NCBI GenBank assembly: GCA_963678675.1 | Contig: OY783198.1 | Location: 19,082,684-19,146,683, forward strand | Reading direction: 5' to 3' | Source: Xiphydria camelus | Taxonomy: Eukaryota; Arthropoda; Insecta; Hymenoptera; Xiphydriidae | DNA length: 64,000 nucleotides | In this document: positions 13,267 through 24,869 of the stretch, in pieces | How the letters are laid out: every line of letters begins with the position of its first letter | Numbering within the stretch: position 1 is the stretch's first letter | Made by a program: the position numbers and the translations under genes | Notes under the pieces: model-generated | What the model was told of the DNA's origin: nothing | The model's database searches: none | The model's input: only the letters and a program-made list of their open reading frames with translations

Positions 13267-13275
13267 TATAGGTTT

Positions 13276-13281
13276 AATAAA
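13276..13281 (+). promoter_or_regulatory. poly(A) signal of Dtwd1
   Basis: AATAAA, ten bases after the Dtwd1 stop codon, implying a very short 3' UTR. Confidence 0.7.
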
Positions 13282-13314
13282 CATGTTTTTGCCCCGTTTT
13301 TTTTCAACGATTCA

Positions 13315-13545
13315 CTATAAACATTTTATTTTCATCACAATTCGCACATAGGTAGGTAGAAATGTTTTTCTGTAGCAGATAAGTTCGTGAGAATGAAGTT
13401 TTGAACACTCTCTACTCCGCCTCGATAAAAGCGGAAATGATATTATCGTACATGCGCGGTCGACATCTTCTTCGGTCTCCGCCAGGGTGTCAATTTCCTG
13501 TTTCTTTTTACTCGGGATCTTATCCGGTACGTTCAGTACTTTCAT
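13315..13545 (-). CDS. small reverse-strand ORF, hypothetical
   Basis: A 76-codon ORF beginning MKVLNVPDKIPSKKK. The N-terminal half is charged and looks protein-like (lysines, then ETEEDVDRAC). The last third turns basic and less convincing. A second frame at 13400-13460 could encode MYDNIISAFIEAE before a stop, so an unseen splice or a frameshift is possible. A reverse-strand AATAAA lies at about 13325-13330, which would fit a transcript converging on Dtwd1. I do not recognise a family. It may be a small real gene or chance. Confidence 0.3.
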   Translation of the reverse strand: MKVLNVPDKIPSKKKQEIDTLAETEEDVDRACTIISFPLLSRRSRECSKLHSHELICYRKTFLPTYVRIVMKIKCL

Positions 13546-14007
13546 AGTTTCTTATTTAACGTCAAAAATCTTAAAACTTGGACACTGGAGCGAGTAAATA
13601 TGAATGTCTATGAGTAAAGTGAAATGTAGAATATCAAATTTATGTAAACCCTCGTTAGAGTTCAACATTTCTTCGGTGGATTCATTCGGATTGTTACGAT
13701 CCGGGTCATATGGCGAATGCCACGGATGACAGCAATGATGTGTATAATGTGTTGAAAAAATAGTTTATCGAGAAGAATTCACATGAAAATATCATTTTCT
13801 ATTTACATAAAGTTTGTAATACGAGTCTCATTTTTCCCCAATCATGTGTATGTGTAGTGTTAGTACCTAACCTAGGAATTTTATGTTCACACTACTCAAG
13901 TTTGATCCATATCGCTCCAGTGCATAAATACTTTCCTGCCAAGATTATTCACGCGTTTTAACGAAGTGCGCGTTGGAAAATACGTTTAATTTTCAAACCT
14001 CGTAGAA

Positions 14008-14837
14008 ATGGCGGATAAAGCAGCAGCACCTAAGCCTAAGGCAAAGGCGCCTAAAAAGCCGAAAGAGAAGGCTGCGGAACCCGTTCCTTTGAAGAAGCGT
14101 CCGTTCAAGAGGCATGGACGTCTTTACGCGAAGGCGATTTTCACCGGATACAAACGTGGTCTCCGTAACCAGCACGAACACACTGCTCTCCTGAGGATCG
14201 AAGGAGCTAGGACAAAGCCAGACTCTGATTTTTATATTGGAAAACGTTGCGTTTACGTTTATAAAGTAAGTTTGAAATGTATGATAGTCGATTTCTTCTT
14301 TAATAACTGTAGTTCTACTCTAACAGTCTCATAATGCGTTATAAATGACGAAGAGTAGGCATTTGGTGTATCGGTCAATAATTAATATTTGCTTGTGCTC
14401 AGGCTAAGAACAAGACCCCTGTTCCCGGAAAGACCACTAAAAAGACAAAGGTCCGAGCTATCTGGGGCAAGGTAACTCGTCCACATGGTACCAGTGGATC
14501 GGTTCGAGCAAAATTCAAGAGAAATTTGCCCGCTAAGGCGATGGGTCATCGTATCAGAATTGTACGTACCATTTTGCCTTTTGATTAAATATTTCTTTAC
14601 AGATATAATTTAATTTAACACGTTCTCTGCCCATGCCGACAGTGTGTCGGCATGGGTACCGAACGTGTTAAATTAACTAACTTGGTTAACCAAGCGACGC
14701 ATTGTATATTTAGACTATTTTCTTTTCCATACAGAAACATTTTTATTTGTACATACATCCGACAATATATATATATTTCTTATTTATTCATTAAAAATAA
14801 TCTTTAATTTCAGATGCTGTACCCTAGCCGCGTGTAA
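14008..14837 (+). CDS. RpL35A: 60S ribosomal protein L35A (eL33)
   Basis: Three coding exons: 14008-14265, 14403-14561 and 14814-14837. All introns are GT-AG and the product is 146 aa, close to other animal eL33 proteins. It is a structural protein of the cytosolic large subunit. The N-terminus is a lysine/alanine/proline-rich tail ([18 protein letters not shown]) as in insects. The conserved core follows: [41 protein letters not shown], then [20 protein letters not shown], and the C-terminal YPSRV encoded by a tiny last exon. The upstream sequence has a pyrimidine stretch (CTTTCCTGCC near 13931) that could be the terminal-oligopyrimidine start typical of ribosomal protein genes, which is inference. 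The second intron carries a compact palindrome (14610-14676). Confidence 0.97.
14610..14676. repeat. 67-bp palindrome in RpL35A intron 2
   Basis: TTAATTTAACACGTTC at the left and GAACGTGTTAAATTAA at the right enclose CCCATGCCGACA and its inverted copy TGTCGGCATGGG. The stem is near perfect with only a few loop bases. It could be a tiny MITE or an intronic structured RNA. No snoRNA C/D or H/ACA boxes were found around it. Confidence 0.75.
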
Positions 14838-14858
14838 AATTCTTGTACAATATAAGTG

Positions 14859-14864
14859 AATAAA
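14859..14864 (+). promoter_or_regulatory. poly(A) signal of RpL35A
   Basis: AATAAA, 22 bases after the RpL35A stop codon. Confidence 0.75.
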
Positions 14865-15532
14865 TGCCATTTTGGTACCAAATATGTGTGTTTGTATAAT
14901 TTGTTTACGTCTTTAATTGAATTTTTACTAATATTTTAACCTTTTCAGTGGTTTCTCACATTAATATTCATTTATATATCATAAATATTTCAAAGACGGT
15001 CTAAGTGAATGTAACGTATAAAAGGTTAATATTTATTTACCGTGTTTTGAACGTGCATTAAATAAAAAGTTTACTAGGGATCTGTCAGATTGCTCCACTG
15101 AAATTCAGTAGCTCCTGCCACTCGCGACGACCTCTCTCACCTTACTATCAAAAAATATCCTTAGATTTGGCGAGGACACGTCTTTTTATGCGTGTGACAA
15201 TAAAATTATATTCTTTTCTATTGTGTGTAACGAATAGCGAGATTTGAACGATCCTGAGCAGCGTGTCCGAAGTTCTACATTCTCGCTACAGCATGTGCTT
15301 GGAATTTGTAAGTACTTGTTTAATTTATCAATTAATTGGGAAGTATGCGTCATATAACGAGCGGGCAACTATTCGATCACGGGCCAAAGAATCTCAGACG
15401 TTATAAATATCGACAGTAGCCTCCTCTAACCTCTGAAAAAATCAATTTGAATGCCGGGGTGTGCGCTCTTCGCGGAATCGTCAAACTACGTGGCAAGAGA
15501 AATTTATATCGTCGAAGCATGCAAGCTTTATA

Positions 15533-15930
15533 GATAGTTTGTTTGAACAATCAGGGTATTTCGCTGGTGTGAATTGTAAAGAATTATTTATTGTAATTCT
15601 CTCAATTTTGAGTGCAACACATGGACTAACTCTTCAAGTAATTCGTTAAAAATATAATACAAGATTTAAGAATAAAATCTCATTTAAAGTAGTTTATTCT
15701 CTCTTAGAAGATCAAGTTATTCATAAAATCTCATATTAAAACTCGTTGGATAGTCTGTTTAAACGATCAGGGTATTTCGCGGGTGCGAATTGCCAAGAAT
15801 TATTTATTGTAATTCTCTCAATTTTGCGTGCAATACATGTAGTAACTCTTGTGGTTCGTTAAATACATGATTTAATAATTAAATCTCTTTTAAAGTAGCT
15901 TATTCTCTCTTGGAAAAACGAATTATTCAA
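15533..15930. repeat. direct duplication, about 216-bp unit
   Basis: The stretch starting GATAGTTTGTTTGAACAATC at 15533 is repeated from 15749 (GATAGTCTGTTTAAACGATC). Both continue through CAGGGTATTTCGC and AATTATTTATTGTAATTCTC to TATTCTCTCTT. Two diverged units, noncoding. The rest of 14.9-16.4 kb shows no gene. Confidence 0.75.
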
Positions 15931-16425
15931 CAAATCTAATACGAAGGTTTTCGACAACGCGGTTTGGGTTCGAGGCTAACGCTGAGCTCTTGCCGGTGGC
16001 CGGGTAAAACCCGTGAATGCGTCGAGACGCGCACGGCGGCATACGAAGGAGACTGGAGTGGAACTACGCCCCGTGAGTGGAAAAAGTCGCTTTTAAAGCC
16101 GTTAAAAATGGGTTTCGCGTACCAAATCTCTATCGAGAAGTCTGCGACAACCGTTGGGAAGAAATGGAGAAGACTTTCCGGGCGCACTCTGCTTCCGAAG
16201 CGACGAATTCACCCACTCGGAATCTCGCCTCGCCACGTGAGCAACGGGGTATAAGGTAAAGACATTATTTCTCTCTTTCTCCCGAGACGACGGAACGAAT
16301 ACCTATAATCGTCTGAATACGCCGCGAATCGCTCGAAAATAACACCGCGCGATGAATAAATCCTCCGGATACGGTAAAAATCGTGATAAGAGCGAACGAA
16401 TTTCTCACAGGTGTAATCGTACGAG

Positions 16426-16428
<3 letters not shown>

Positions 16429-16473
<45 letters not shown>
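16429..16473. repeat. (GA)n microsatellite
   Basis: About 22 GA units. Both overlapping ORFs read through it and are low-complexity artefacts. Confidence 0.9.
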
Positions 16474-16474
<1 letters not shown>

Positions 16475-16663
16475 AAACGCCCTGAGTCGACGCTCTCTCT
16501 CGCACTTGCACTATGCCTTCCCGATAAAATGTTAGCTAATACTCGTAGACGAATGCCTGTTCTACGATGCCACGTAGATTTTTCTCCGTTTGGGAAACAA
16601 AAAGCTAGGAAAACTTTTCAGAAAGAATTGCAGGCTTCACGGTGTGTTCTCTATTATTGTTCA

Positions 16664-17095
16664 AAAAAGAACCAACAGATCCTTATAAATTCCTATAGGA
16701 ATCCCACAAAATTCCTTATGGAAAAATGATACGTATTTGAAATAGCAATTTAGGATATTCGCCCATTAAAATCTGAAAAGGATTGATCGAAATGTATGGG
16801 ATTCTATGCGCATATGTAAGACCAAGTTGAATTTCATAAAAATTAATGCCATTCCATTGGTAATTACTAATTGGGTAATTACAATTTGAATGGCATTTAT
16901 TTTTATGGGATTTTACTTATTTCTACACATCTGTACCTACATAGAATTCAATAAACTTCGATCAATTCTTCTCAATTTTTAATGGGTGGGTATCTGGAAT
17001 TGTTGTTTCAAATACATATCACATTTCCGTAAGGAATTGTATGGGATTTTTAAAGGATTTTTTATGGATCTATGCTTTTTTTGCCACAGGAATTC
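16664..17095. mobile_element. foldback element, about 430 bp
   Basis: The left arm (ATCCTTATAAATTCCTATAG...AAATTCCTTATGG) returns inverted at about 17025-17080. Further in, CCCATTAAAATCTGAAAAGG returns inverted near 16970-16986. The centre has ATTAATGCCATTCC against GGAATGGCATTTA-like sequence. Nearly the whole element is palindromic, so it is probably a MITE. It is noncoding. Confidence 0.7.
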
Positions 17096-17292
17096 CCTTT
17101 TATCCCTCTATTTTTTCAAGCTTCCCCCTTTTCACCATAAAACTCCCGATTTTTCCCTTTTCCCCTATAGTTTGATATTTTTCCTCTAAAATCGTTTATC
17201 ATTCAGCTTTTCAGTTGAATTTGTCGTTTCATCGTTTTATATTACGTGAATGGGTCCTAATGGTCATTTTTTTGCTATTATAACTCCTACTT

Positions 17293-17370
17293 GAGGCGCC
17301 TAGATGCGCAAAACCAGATATTTCCTTTATAAGTATATAGGAAATATCTGGTTTTGCATCTAGGCGCCTC
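17293..17370. repeat. short hairpin, 34-bp arms
   Basis: GAGGCGCCTAGATGC...AACCAGATATTTCCT pairs with its inverse ending GGCGCCTC, with about one mismatch and a loop of about 11 bases. Stand-alone micro-hairpin of pre-miRNA size. Confidence 0.75.
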
Positions 17371-17658
17371 ACTTTATCTACCTGCATCATCCCAGATAAC
17401 ACACGAGCATACTAATAATAATATAAGAGTGAACAACTGTAGTAAAGTCAGAAACCTCCTCCGGAGTTCTCTAACATCTAGCATGTTGTACAAAAAGGTT
17501 GTGATTCAATTTATCGCATACGTATGCAGAAATATTTATCTCAACATAAGCGTGTATTTTCATTAGAAAGTCTTGGAACATACATTTTGACGTGCAGAAG
17601 CCTACTACTAGTTTTCTACAGTACATGGTTACTTTTTATAGCTACTTTTGTATCGAGT

Positions 17659-17844
17659 AAACGCTTCAGAAGCATATCACAAATTTCCTACTGTAGTGCA
17701 GAAATATACTACTAGCTGACAACTGTAATCGGTAACGTACTGTAATTACTTGTGTGCTCAGTAAACGCTTCAGGAGTATGCTACAACTTTCCTACTGTAG
17801 TGCAGAATCCTATTACTAGATTGCTACTGTAGACGGTAACGTAC
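17659..17844. repeat. direct repeat, about 101-bp period
   Basis: AGTAAACGCTTCAG...TCCTACTGTAGTGCAGAA...GGTAACGTAC occurs at 17659-17742 and again at 17760-17844. A weaker partial copy is suggested at about 17590-17640 (GTGCAGAAGCCTACTACTAG). It is noncoding. Confidence 0.7.
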
Positions 17845-18197
17845 CAAAATTGCAGTATAATGAATTTCTATTTTGAATTTAATAGAAAGCACTGGCAGTT
17901 ACACGTGCATTACATTTTAAATACACATTGTGTACGTGAAATTCAATAAATGTGTATTGAAAGTTTAATTCGCACAAGTATGTCTCGATGTCTTTCATTA
18001 AACTGTAAACAATATTTCATACTAATTTAAATTTATTAAAATGATTCCCAGTTGTTTAATTATCGTAGTACTCGAATGCAAAATTTGCAAAGGCAATAGA
18101 TTATATGGACAGTAGGTAGAAATGCTTAAAAAATTCACTGAACAACGTTAATTAGCTTTTTTAGTAAAATAAAATATTACATGATCACATTAATTTA

Positions 18198-19620
18198 GAG
18201 TTAAAGAATAATAACGCTTTGCAGCCCGAGCTTCATCGTCGTCGTCACAACTGGCCGCCCTTTTGTTATTGCTGAGTCGATTTTTATGCATGTAAACGCG
18301 TTGACGTGCATTTTTTATAGAAATTTGTATCCCTTTTTTAAATTCCACATATGTGACTTATTCTAGAGATTTTATGTTCCTCACACAGTGCAGCTGCGAA
18401 ATAATATATTTGAAAAACTGTTCATAATAATTACAATTAGAAATATGAATTTTTTTGTTTTTTACCATAAAAGATGACACTCATGTTAGAGTTTCTGAAT
18501 CGAAATTTACGCTCATTCTCTTTCGATGCCTTCGAAGTGATATGTGTTGCGATGAAAGAGTCCGTGAGACTCGTGTGGAAAAATTCCTTAAGGGTCGTAG
18601 TTACAGTTCCTCCTCCTCTCTCTCGAAGATATTCTTGCTAAAGAAAGAATACGAATAAACATTACGTTTTATACATAATTTGAAAGAAATGGTCTTCAAA
18701 ACGAGAATAATTGACATAAATATGTAACTACATTTAATACAAACCAAAATATGTAGCTGCTCCTTATCCTGCTCCAAAGCATCGAAATCTTTTCTAGTTG
18801 CTATCGGCAAATTTAAAGTTGCAACCAATGCTGCTAAATTTTTTTTTTGATCTTTGCCTCTTTTCAATTGCATCTACTTTATTGCTTATTTTCCTGAAAC
18901 AATTCAACTATTTATTGGACTTCCTTGCAAACTTCGTTACTTTTACTCTTTAAATTAAAAAAATATTTTAATTCTAAAAATCAAACGAATGAAGGGACAG
19001 ATGGAAGTTATAAGGGTACAAAATACACGATTATTGAAATTGGTGAAACGTACTTTACTATTGTCAGAATTTCCTGCAATACTTCATCACGAGACACTAC
19101 TTACTTCCAGTATCTTGCTCATCCTCTTCGCCACGATGTGATTCAGCCGTATTTCCATCTGTAATAAAAATTATGATTATGCCACAACGATAACTTTGTA
19201 AAATGTCATCTATTGTACCAAGCTTGAGAATTTTATAGTTAAAGATATGAAAAAAGCGTTTGTTATTCGATTTAGAAAAAACATTTTTAAAGCTTTGCAA
19301 TAATAAGAAACGTTTTACCTACCGATTTTACTATTATTGGTTGGAATTATTAGAATTATCTATAATTTCATCCACTTCGGCGGAAAAATTAATATTATTA
19401 TGTACCCCGCAACGTTAATATGCACTGATGTCGGATGCATTGGTTTTTCGCACTTAAATTTAGGCAACTTCGCTTTTTCTACGTCGATCTGCGCCAGTAG
19501 AGCATTAATTGCAGTGCGACGTCGATTACGCTTTTGTCTACTGCCAAGATCTTCAACATTTTTACGATATCCACATCCGTGTTAAGAATTTCGCTTGCGT
19601 TTGAACATGTTAGATATAAG
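18198..19620 (-). pseudogene. possible decayed multi-exon gene
   Basis: Several reverse-strand pieces look once-coding, but no intact chain can be drawn. (1) About 19600-19430 encodes a basic segment including DLGSRQKRNRRRTAINALL. (2) 19099-19160 is bounded by a good acceptor (TTATTACAG) and donor (GGAA, then GTAAGT) and encodes MEIRLNHIVAKRMSKILE. (3) 18873-18750 encodes NLPIATRKDFDALEQD, reminiscent of the DUF4806 type of insect protein (Leu-Pro-x-x-Thr, then Asp-Phe, then Leu-Glu). (4) About 18354-18198 encodes EFKKGIQISIKNARQRVYMH and an acidic DDDDEARAAKR tail before a stop. Stops and frame shifts separate them. It could be a transposon-derived gene or an active gene with small exons that I cannot join. 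Confidence 0.3.
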
Positions 19621-21570
19621 TGCGTCACGAACGAAAACCGTCTGCCAATACCCACAGGTCAATAGAAACTGAAGTATTCGTTTTTCTGCCCAGTGTCTGG
19701 TTCGTTTACGTATATGCACAACATTTAGTCACCAGACGTATCCACGGAACCTGTTCTCTATTCTTGGAAAATATAAATTTATGCGCAACAGGAGGATAAT
19801 AGTTGTGTCTTTTGGTCCTACTGTATTCGGAAGGTTTCCTCTACTCATAGAATATAAGCAACTCTCACAATTATTCTTTCCAAAGTATAGAAAAAAGGGA
19901 TAAAAATTAGCATTTCATTTTATGACATTTTCATTTCATAAAAATGAGTATTTCATTATATATCTTAAAAATCGTTATATCTCTCAAAATCACTCGACGT
20001 TTCCAATTTCTCGAAGATCTCCTTTTTTATTAAAATGTCCCTTATTTCCCCTAAAATGAAATAAATAGGGGCTGCGAAGTCCTTGGCATTGTCATTCACG
20101 CTAATACGTTTCATTCTTAATTTTTACCAAAAGGTCTCGATCGTCCGACGAGATCGGTAATCCTGGCGAATAGCCCTCGAAGATTCGCAGTCTTTTTGAA
20201 AAGGATGGTTGGATGCAAAATGTGGGGCTGAAGCAGATGACTTCAAAGAAGAGGCCGCCGTAAGTCCCGCCGGTCTCCTAGAGTAGGCCTATTTCACGTT
20301 AAATCGGTAGTCGTTTCGTACAAATCGTAATGAATAAATTCAAGCATTTGGTTAGCCGATTTTCGTGGAATATGCCTATGTGGAGGGATCTCCGGGGGCA
20401 GTGCAAGAAGATATCAGTAAGCCGCCATCGCCTCGACGAAGGGAATCACGCAGAGGGGTTCGTATGTCTTTGAGTCCCTCCGGTTTTCGATCATGTCGCA
20501 GGACGATTGGTCCGAACCGACACCAAAAACTGGTTGTAATTTTCATTCCTTTCGACAACTGTGCACGGTGACCACGAGTCGAAGCCTTCACCGGTTTCGG
20601 CTTGTGACTTCCTCGCTATGCTTTCAATAATTTCAGGTTTAGCTTCTCATTGTTTCCTTCGCGATATTCGGTAGAAATCTTTCTGGATCTCGCGTAATTA
20701 GTTTTGAAGTCGGATGACCCTCCGACTTCGCTGACAAAAATTTCCCTCTCTCGCCGTTCAGATTGTCAGAGACACTCGTCGAATTGAATTTTATCGAGGA
20801 ACGATGAGAGTTTGCGCGTCAGGTCGTTCTCCGCGTCGAAGTAACCGTTTCATGCGAGTTTGCGAAGTCTTTATTTAGTATTTTTACTTCTACCCGGAGA
20901 ACGCCTCAGGGTTTTCAATATTAAATCGAGTATTTTGATTCGAAGAATTGCTTACAATTAAAATACATATTGTTGTATATTCTTGCATTATTGTGTTTGC
21001 TGTTTGAAATTAGAGTTTTGAGATGAGCATTTCTTTTTTCTTCCTTCTTACTTCAATATTCCAACATTTTTATACAAAACGTACATATACTACAATTCAA
21101 TAGAGTCTTTAACCCGTTTAGATGAATAAACTGCTAATCATATCCATGAAATATTTTTTCAGCTTTCGTAAACAGTAAGTGTACATTATTCAGGTGTGTT
21201 TTATTATGAAAGGTAGATCAAGCTCCGGTGACGGATGCGTCCCGGGACGTTATCCCTAGTGTAGGCCCTTGCACCGGGGTGGAATGAATGGAATTCGTGG
21301 AATGATTGTGTTGGCGAGAATGTGTTGCATCTTTTTAAATAAAGCCGAGGGAGGTAGGATAGTCTTTCAGAGCGAATGTGTGTCTAGTTTTAAGTAGGCA
21401 GGGCCGGCCGGAAGTTCCTTCGAGGAATAACGCGCAAAAGCTCTTCCGGATCCGGGATTCGAATGCAAGCGCCCGAGGTTCTAGACCCGGACGCACGCGA
21501 AAATGAAATATTTAAGTCGTCGAAGTGTTTTTAGAAGTGCGCGAAGTGAATGCGAAAAGGCTCAAAGTTA
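19621..21570. other. no gene seen
   Basis: No domain-bearing ORF. The ORF pair around 20365-20590 overlaps on opposite strands and lacks recognisable protein features. Confidence 0.45.
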
Positions 21571-21571
21571 A

Positions 21572-21945
21572 TTGGCTCGAACAATTCCGAGCTGCGATTC
21601 AGACGATCTCAGATCGTCGTTCGAGCTTATTTACTTGGCAAGGAAATCCCTGATAATGTCCGTTCTTTATCTTTACGAATCTTTAGAGATTCGTGTAGAT
21701 CGAAGGCGGACCGAGGAGATTTCAAAATGAAGTAAGAAGTGTGGCAGTGAATAAAAGGCTCGAGGATTCGATCAAATGTGCACAGACGTTTACGGACTGC
21801 GATTCAGCGAATCGCAGGCCGTCGTTTGGGCTAGTGACTTATTTAGCTCGCGAGATGGTCTCGTAAAGCGTCCGTACTTCGATCTCGATGAGTCTTCGCT
21901 GATTCGTCGAAATCGAAGGTGGACCAAAATAATTCGAAGCGCACT
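21572..21945. repeat. two diverged direct repeats
   Basis: The segment with CTGCGATTCAGACGATCTCA near 21593 recurs as CTGCGATTCAGCGAATCGCA near 21797. Both are followed by CGTCGTT, TTATTTA and, 100 bases on, GATCGAAGGCGGACC versus AATCGAAGGTGGACC. The period is about 204 bases. Neither copy encodes a recognisable protein. Confidence 0.6.
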
Positions 21946-21951
21946 GAGAAA

Positions 21952-22307
21952 AAAGATGTGGTTAAAAGATTAAGTTGTCTTTAAATTAGTCGAAATGATC
22001 ATATATTCATTTGAACTAAGAAAATTGTATTTAATTCGATATTCGTTTATTCAAAGCAATTATAATCGATGTGAGTATAGATATTAATCACATGAAGAAA
22101 ATGCCTAATTTTTCCAATTGCACAAAAATAGTCATATATGGGTAACTAAATATGTTGAGTTATAGCAACTAAATATCTACTCAGAGTGATAAATCAGTTG
22201 CGAATGAATGGGTATTGGATTGAACGCGATGTATAAATTTAAAAAATATTTCATTGCTTGAAATAATTCGAACCAACTAAATCGGTTTAGCCATTTTTTT
22301 CTTAGTG
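21952..22307. mobile_element. CAC-end MITE with CG target duplication
   Basis: Starts CACTGAGAAAAAAGATGTGG and ends in the inverted CCATTTTTTTCTTAGTG. CG lies on both sides (21950-21951 and 22308-22309). Interior AT-rich and noncoding. It belongs to the CAC-end group found throughout the window. Confidence 0.75.
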
Positions 22308-23463
22308 CGTCGCACGGATGAACACGAATTTCCATTTGATTTCAATCGACGCTCTCTTTGAAACGGAATCAGTGAAAAACACTGGCAATCGGTGAATAGC
22401 CACTGCTTCTCAGTTCTATGACTGAGAAATCTCTAGTCTTGTATTTTTATAACTGGGAATCGGTGGGAGTTTTCATTGATTCGTATTTGAAGGGCCCGTT
22501 TGATCGATTGACGTGGAATGGCGATTTTATTCATCCGTATGAGACTTTCGTTGAAAGGGAATGTTCGAGCCTGAAAATAAATTCTACACGTCATCGGGAG
22601 CTTTGCTCGAAGAGGCGATTCGCCGAAGAGGAGAATTCATTTGTGTATCGCATTTGTATTATATCGTCACCGTGCACGTTGTTATTCGTATGCTATTTCA
22701 TTTTTTTTTAATTCAGGGATCTCACGTTCAGATTTCCAAGTATTTTGAGTCGTCGGATCTTTCCTTGTGTTTGTTTAAATTAAAGTTTTACAAGAGCATG
22801 AATATATTGCACGTGAGATCCTTATCTGTGCCAAGAAATACGTAGCATTCCGATTGAATTATAGAGAGATGGTAGTATTTATATTTGATTAGAAATCTGT
22901 CGAATTTCTCAAGTGCCTCTAATTGCCTTTGATTATTTAACAAAAGACTTTCATTAACTCTTTGTAATCATCAAATATTATTACAGTATACCGCGTGGAT
23001 TATACCTTATCTTTTCAACGCGTGTGTAATTGAAAGTGGCTCGTTTTCTGTTGCAATTGCATTTGGTGTTAAGAAATGCCCACAAATGTCGATCGTTACT
23101 TGGCTACCTACGTATTTCTTTGAGAAATCGAAGGAGTCGTTAACGAACGTTTCTCCGATGATGCTAGTTCGTCGAGAAACGTCGTTCGCAGCTCGTCATT
23201 TTTTCACTCTACTCATCGGTCTCGCTGCAATTTTTCAGGGTAGCACCTTATTTTCAGCGAATTCAATTGAGGATGAATCTATAAATCGAGGATGTCGGAT
23301 TTCTATTGGATTACTGAAAAATGACAATATTTGGAATTATCTCTCAATGGATGACGATGTGATGATGACCATGATCTTGGATTCCGAAGTGAATCTTAAA
23401 TTTCGGTATTGTATATATCCTTTTTTCCTTTCTAATATTACCACATGAATATGTTTCTCGTAA
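22308..23463. other. no gene recognised
   Basis: Two moderately long forward ORFs (22418-22711, 97 codons; 23086-23448, 120 codons) have ordinary amino-acid composition, and one has a hydrophobic patch (FFTLLIGLAAIFQG). There is no recognisable domain, no splice context tying them together and no neighbours of matching type. Treated as chance or old remnants. Confidence 0.4.
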
Positions 23464-24640
23464 GTAGGCGTGTATGTATAGCGATCGATCTTCATTTTTA
23501 TTTACATTGATTCGTATAACTTTATTTATTAGGGTAAACCACCCAGTTATCGGACAGCTTGCAGTTATTGGATAGGTAGTCTGATTTAAATAAATGCAAA
23601 CAAGATTCCTAGTTTTTACTTAAATAAATATTATCAAAGATCGTACCTGGCTTATTGATTCTTGGCTGTCTAATTACTCGATTGAGTATTCCAGAAGCTA
23701 AGAACATTGTCCAATAACTAAGTTTTTTGACTTGATCCCAGTTTTTTATTGTTGAAAATTATATTCTTTCCAACTTAAAATTGTAAGTTACTAGAATATA
23801 AAGCCAGTATATTTTCAATTAAAACAAGCCACCACTCATATCTGTAGGTAGAAAAATCTTTATAACACGGTTTCAAATTTTGTAAAATTCTTAAGTGTCC
23901 AATAACTGGGTGGTTTATCCTACCTAATAGGATTCAAAATAGAATTATATATTTTCGGTATTGATTCTTCTCGAATTAACACTATTTTGTACTTTTTGTT
24001 AAATTAAATCAAACAGTCAATTATTAAGTATACGCGCGCACTAATTTTATTACTTATTTAATTTTGAATTCTGCTAATGCGAGAGTCTTTGATTAAAGCT
24101 CATGAATGTGCGTGCATACATGTACATGCAAGTAGACGTGCATGTACTTTGATCGATCTTCATTTTTATCTAAATTAATTGATATAACTTTATTCATATC
24201 TGTAAAAGTATTTAAAATATTCGACATCTCTACATTAACTCTTCTTCAATTAACACTATTTTATAGTCTCATCCAAATTAAATCGAATTATCAATTATTA
24301 ACTATACGCGCACTGATTTTATTATTTTTAATTTTGAATTCTGCTAATACGAGAGTTTTTTATCATGGCTCATGCACGTGCATGCTTGCACATACAAGTA
24401 TGCGTACATGCTTATATGATTGATCTTTATTTTTATCTAAATTAATTCATATATTTAACTTTATTTATCTATAATGGTATTCAAAGTATATTCGATATTT
24501 CGGTATGGATTCTTCTTCAATTAATACTATTTTATACTCTTACTTAAATGAAATGGAATAGTCAATTATTAATAACATATACGCGCACCGATTTTACGAG
24601 TACTATATTTAATTTTGAATTTTGCTGATGCGAGAGTCTG
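23464..24640. repeat. tandem array, about 270-bp unit, three units
   Basis: Units share AGTAGGCGTGTATGTATAG / AGTAGACGTGCATGTAC / AGTATGCGTACATGC at 23464, 24131 and 24400. Each is followed by GATCGATCTTCATTTTTAT-like sequence, TTCTTCAATTAACACTATTT, TCAATTATTAACTATACGCG and TTTTGAATTCTGCTAATGCG. Spacing of units 2 and 3 is 269 bases. Units 1 and 2 are 667 apart because a MITE of about 390 bp sits inside unit 1. Confidence 0.8.
23532..23920. mobile_element. TA-flanked MITE inside tandem unit 1
   Basis: Ends GGGTAAACCACCCAGTTAT and the inverse ATAACTGGGTGGTTTATCC, with TA at 23530-23531 and 23921-23922. The inner CCAATAACT motif recurs. Removing it restores the 270-bp spacing of the surrounding tandem array, so it was inserted after the array formed. 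Confidence 0.8.
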
Positions 24641-24869
24641 ATTACAGCTGAACTAAAAAATGTTTCCATCTGTCACAATGGTCGTGATTTAATCACGTTG
24701 AAACATATAACTGCAAAAACCGATAAAGGTAAAAGAATTTATTTTATGTGCAGTCAATTTGTTTCTGCAAATAAGTTATATTTCTGTAGTGCATTATTAA
24801 CCTTGAACTGGGTGCAATATTCTTCGTTTTGAGGTACATATAATCACGTTAAAAGTTTTCCTGAAACTT

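Noticed and set aside
14266..14813. snoRNA in RpL35A introns
   Set aside because: No paired C and D boxes, and no H/ACA boxes at suitable spacing, in either intron.
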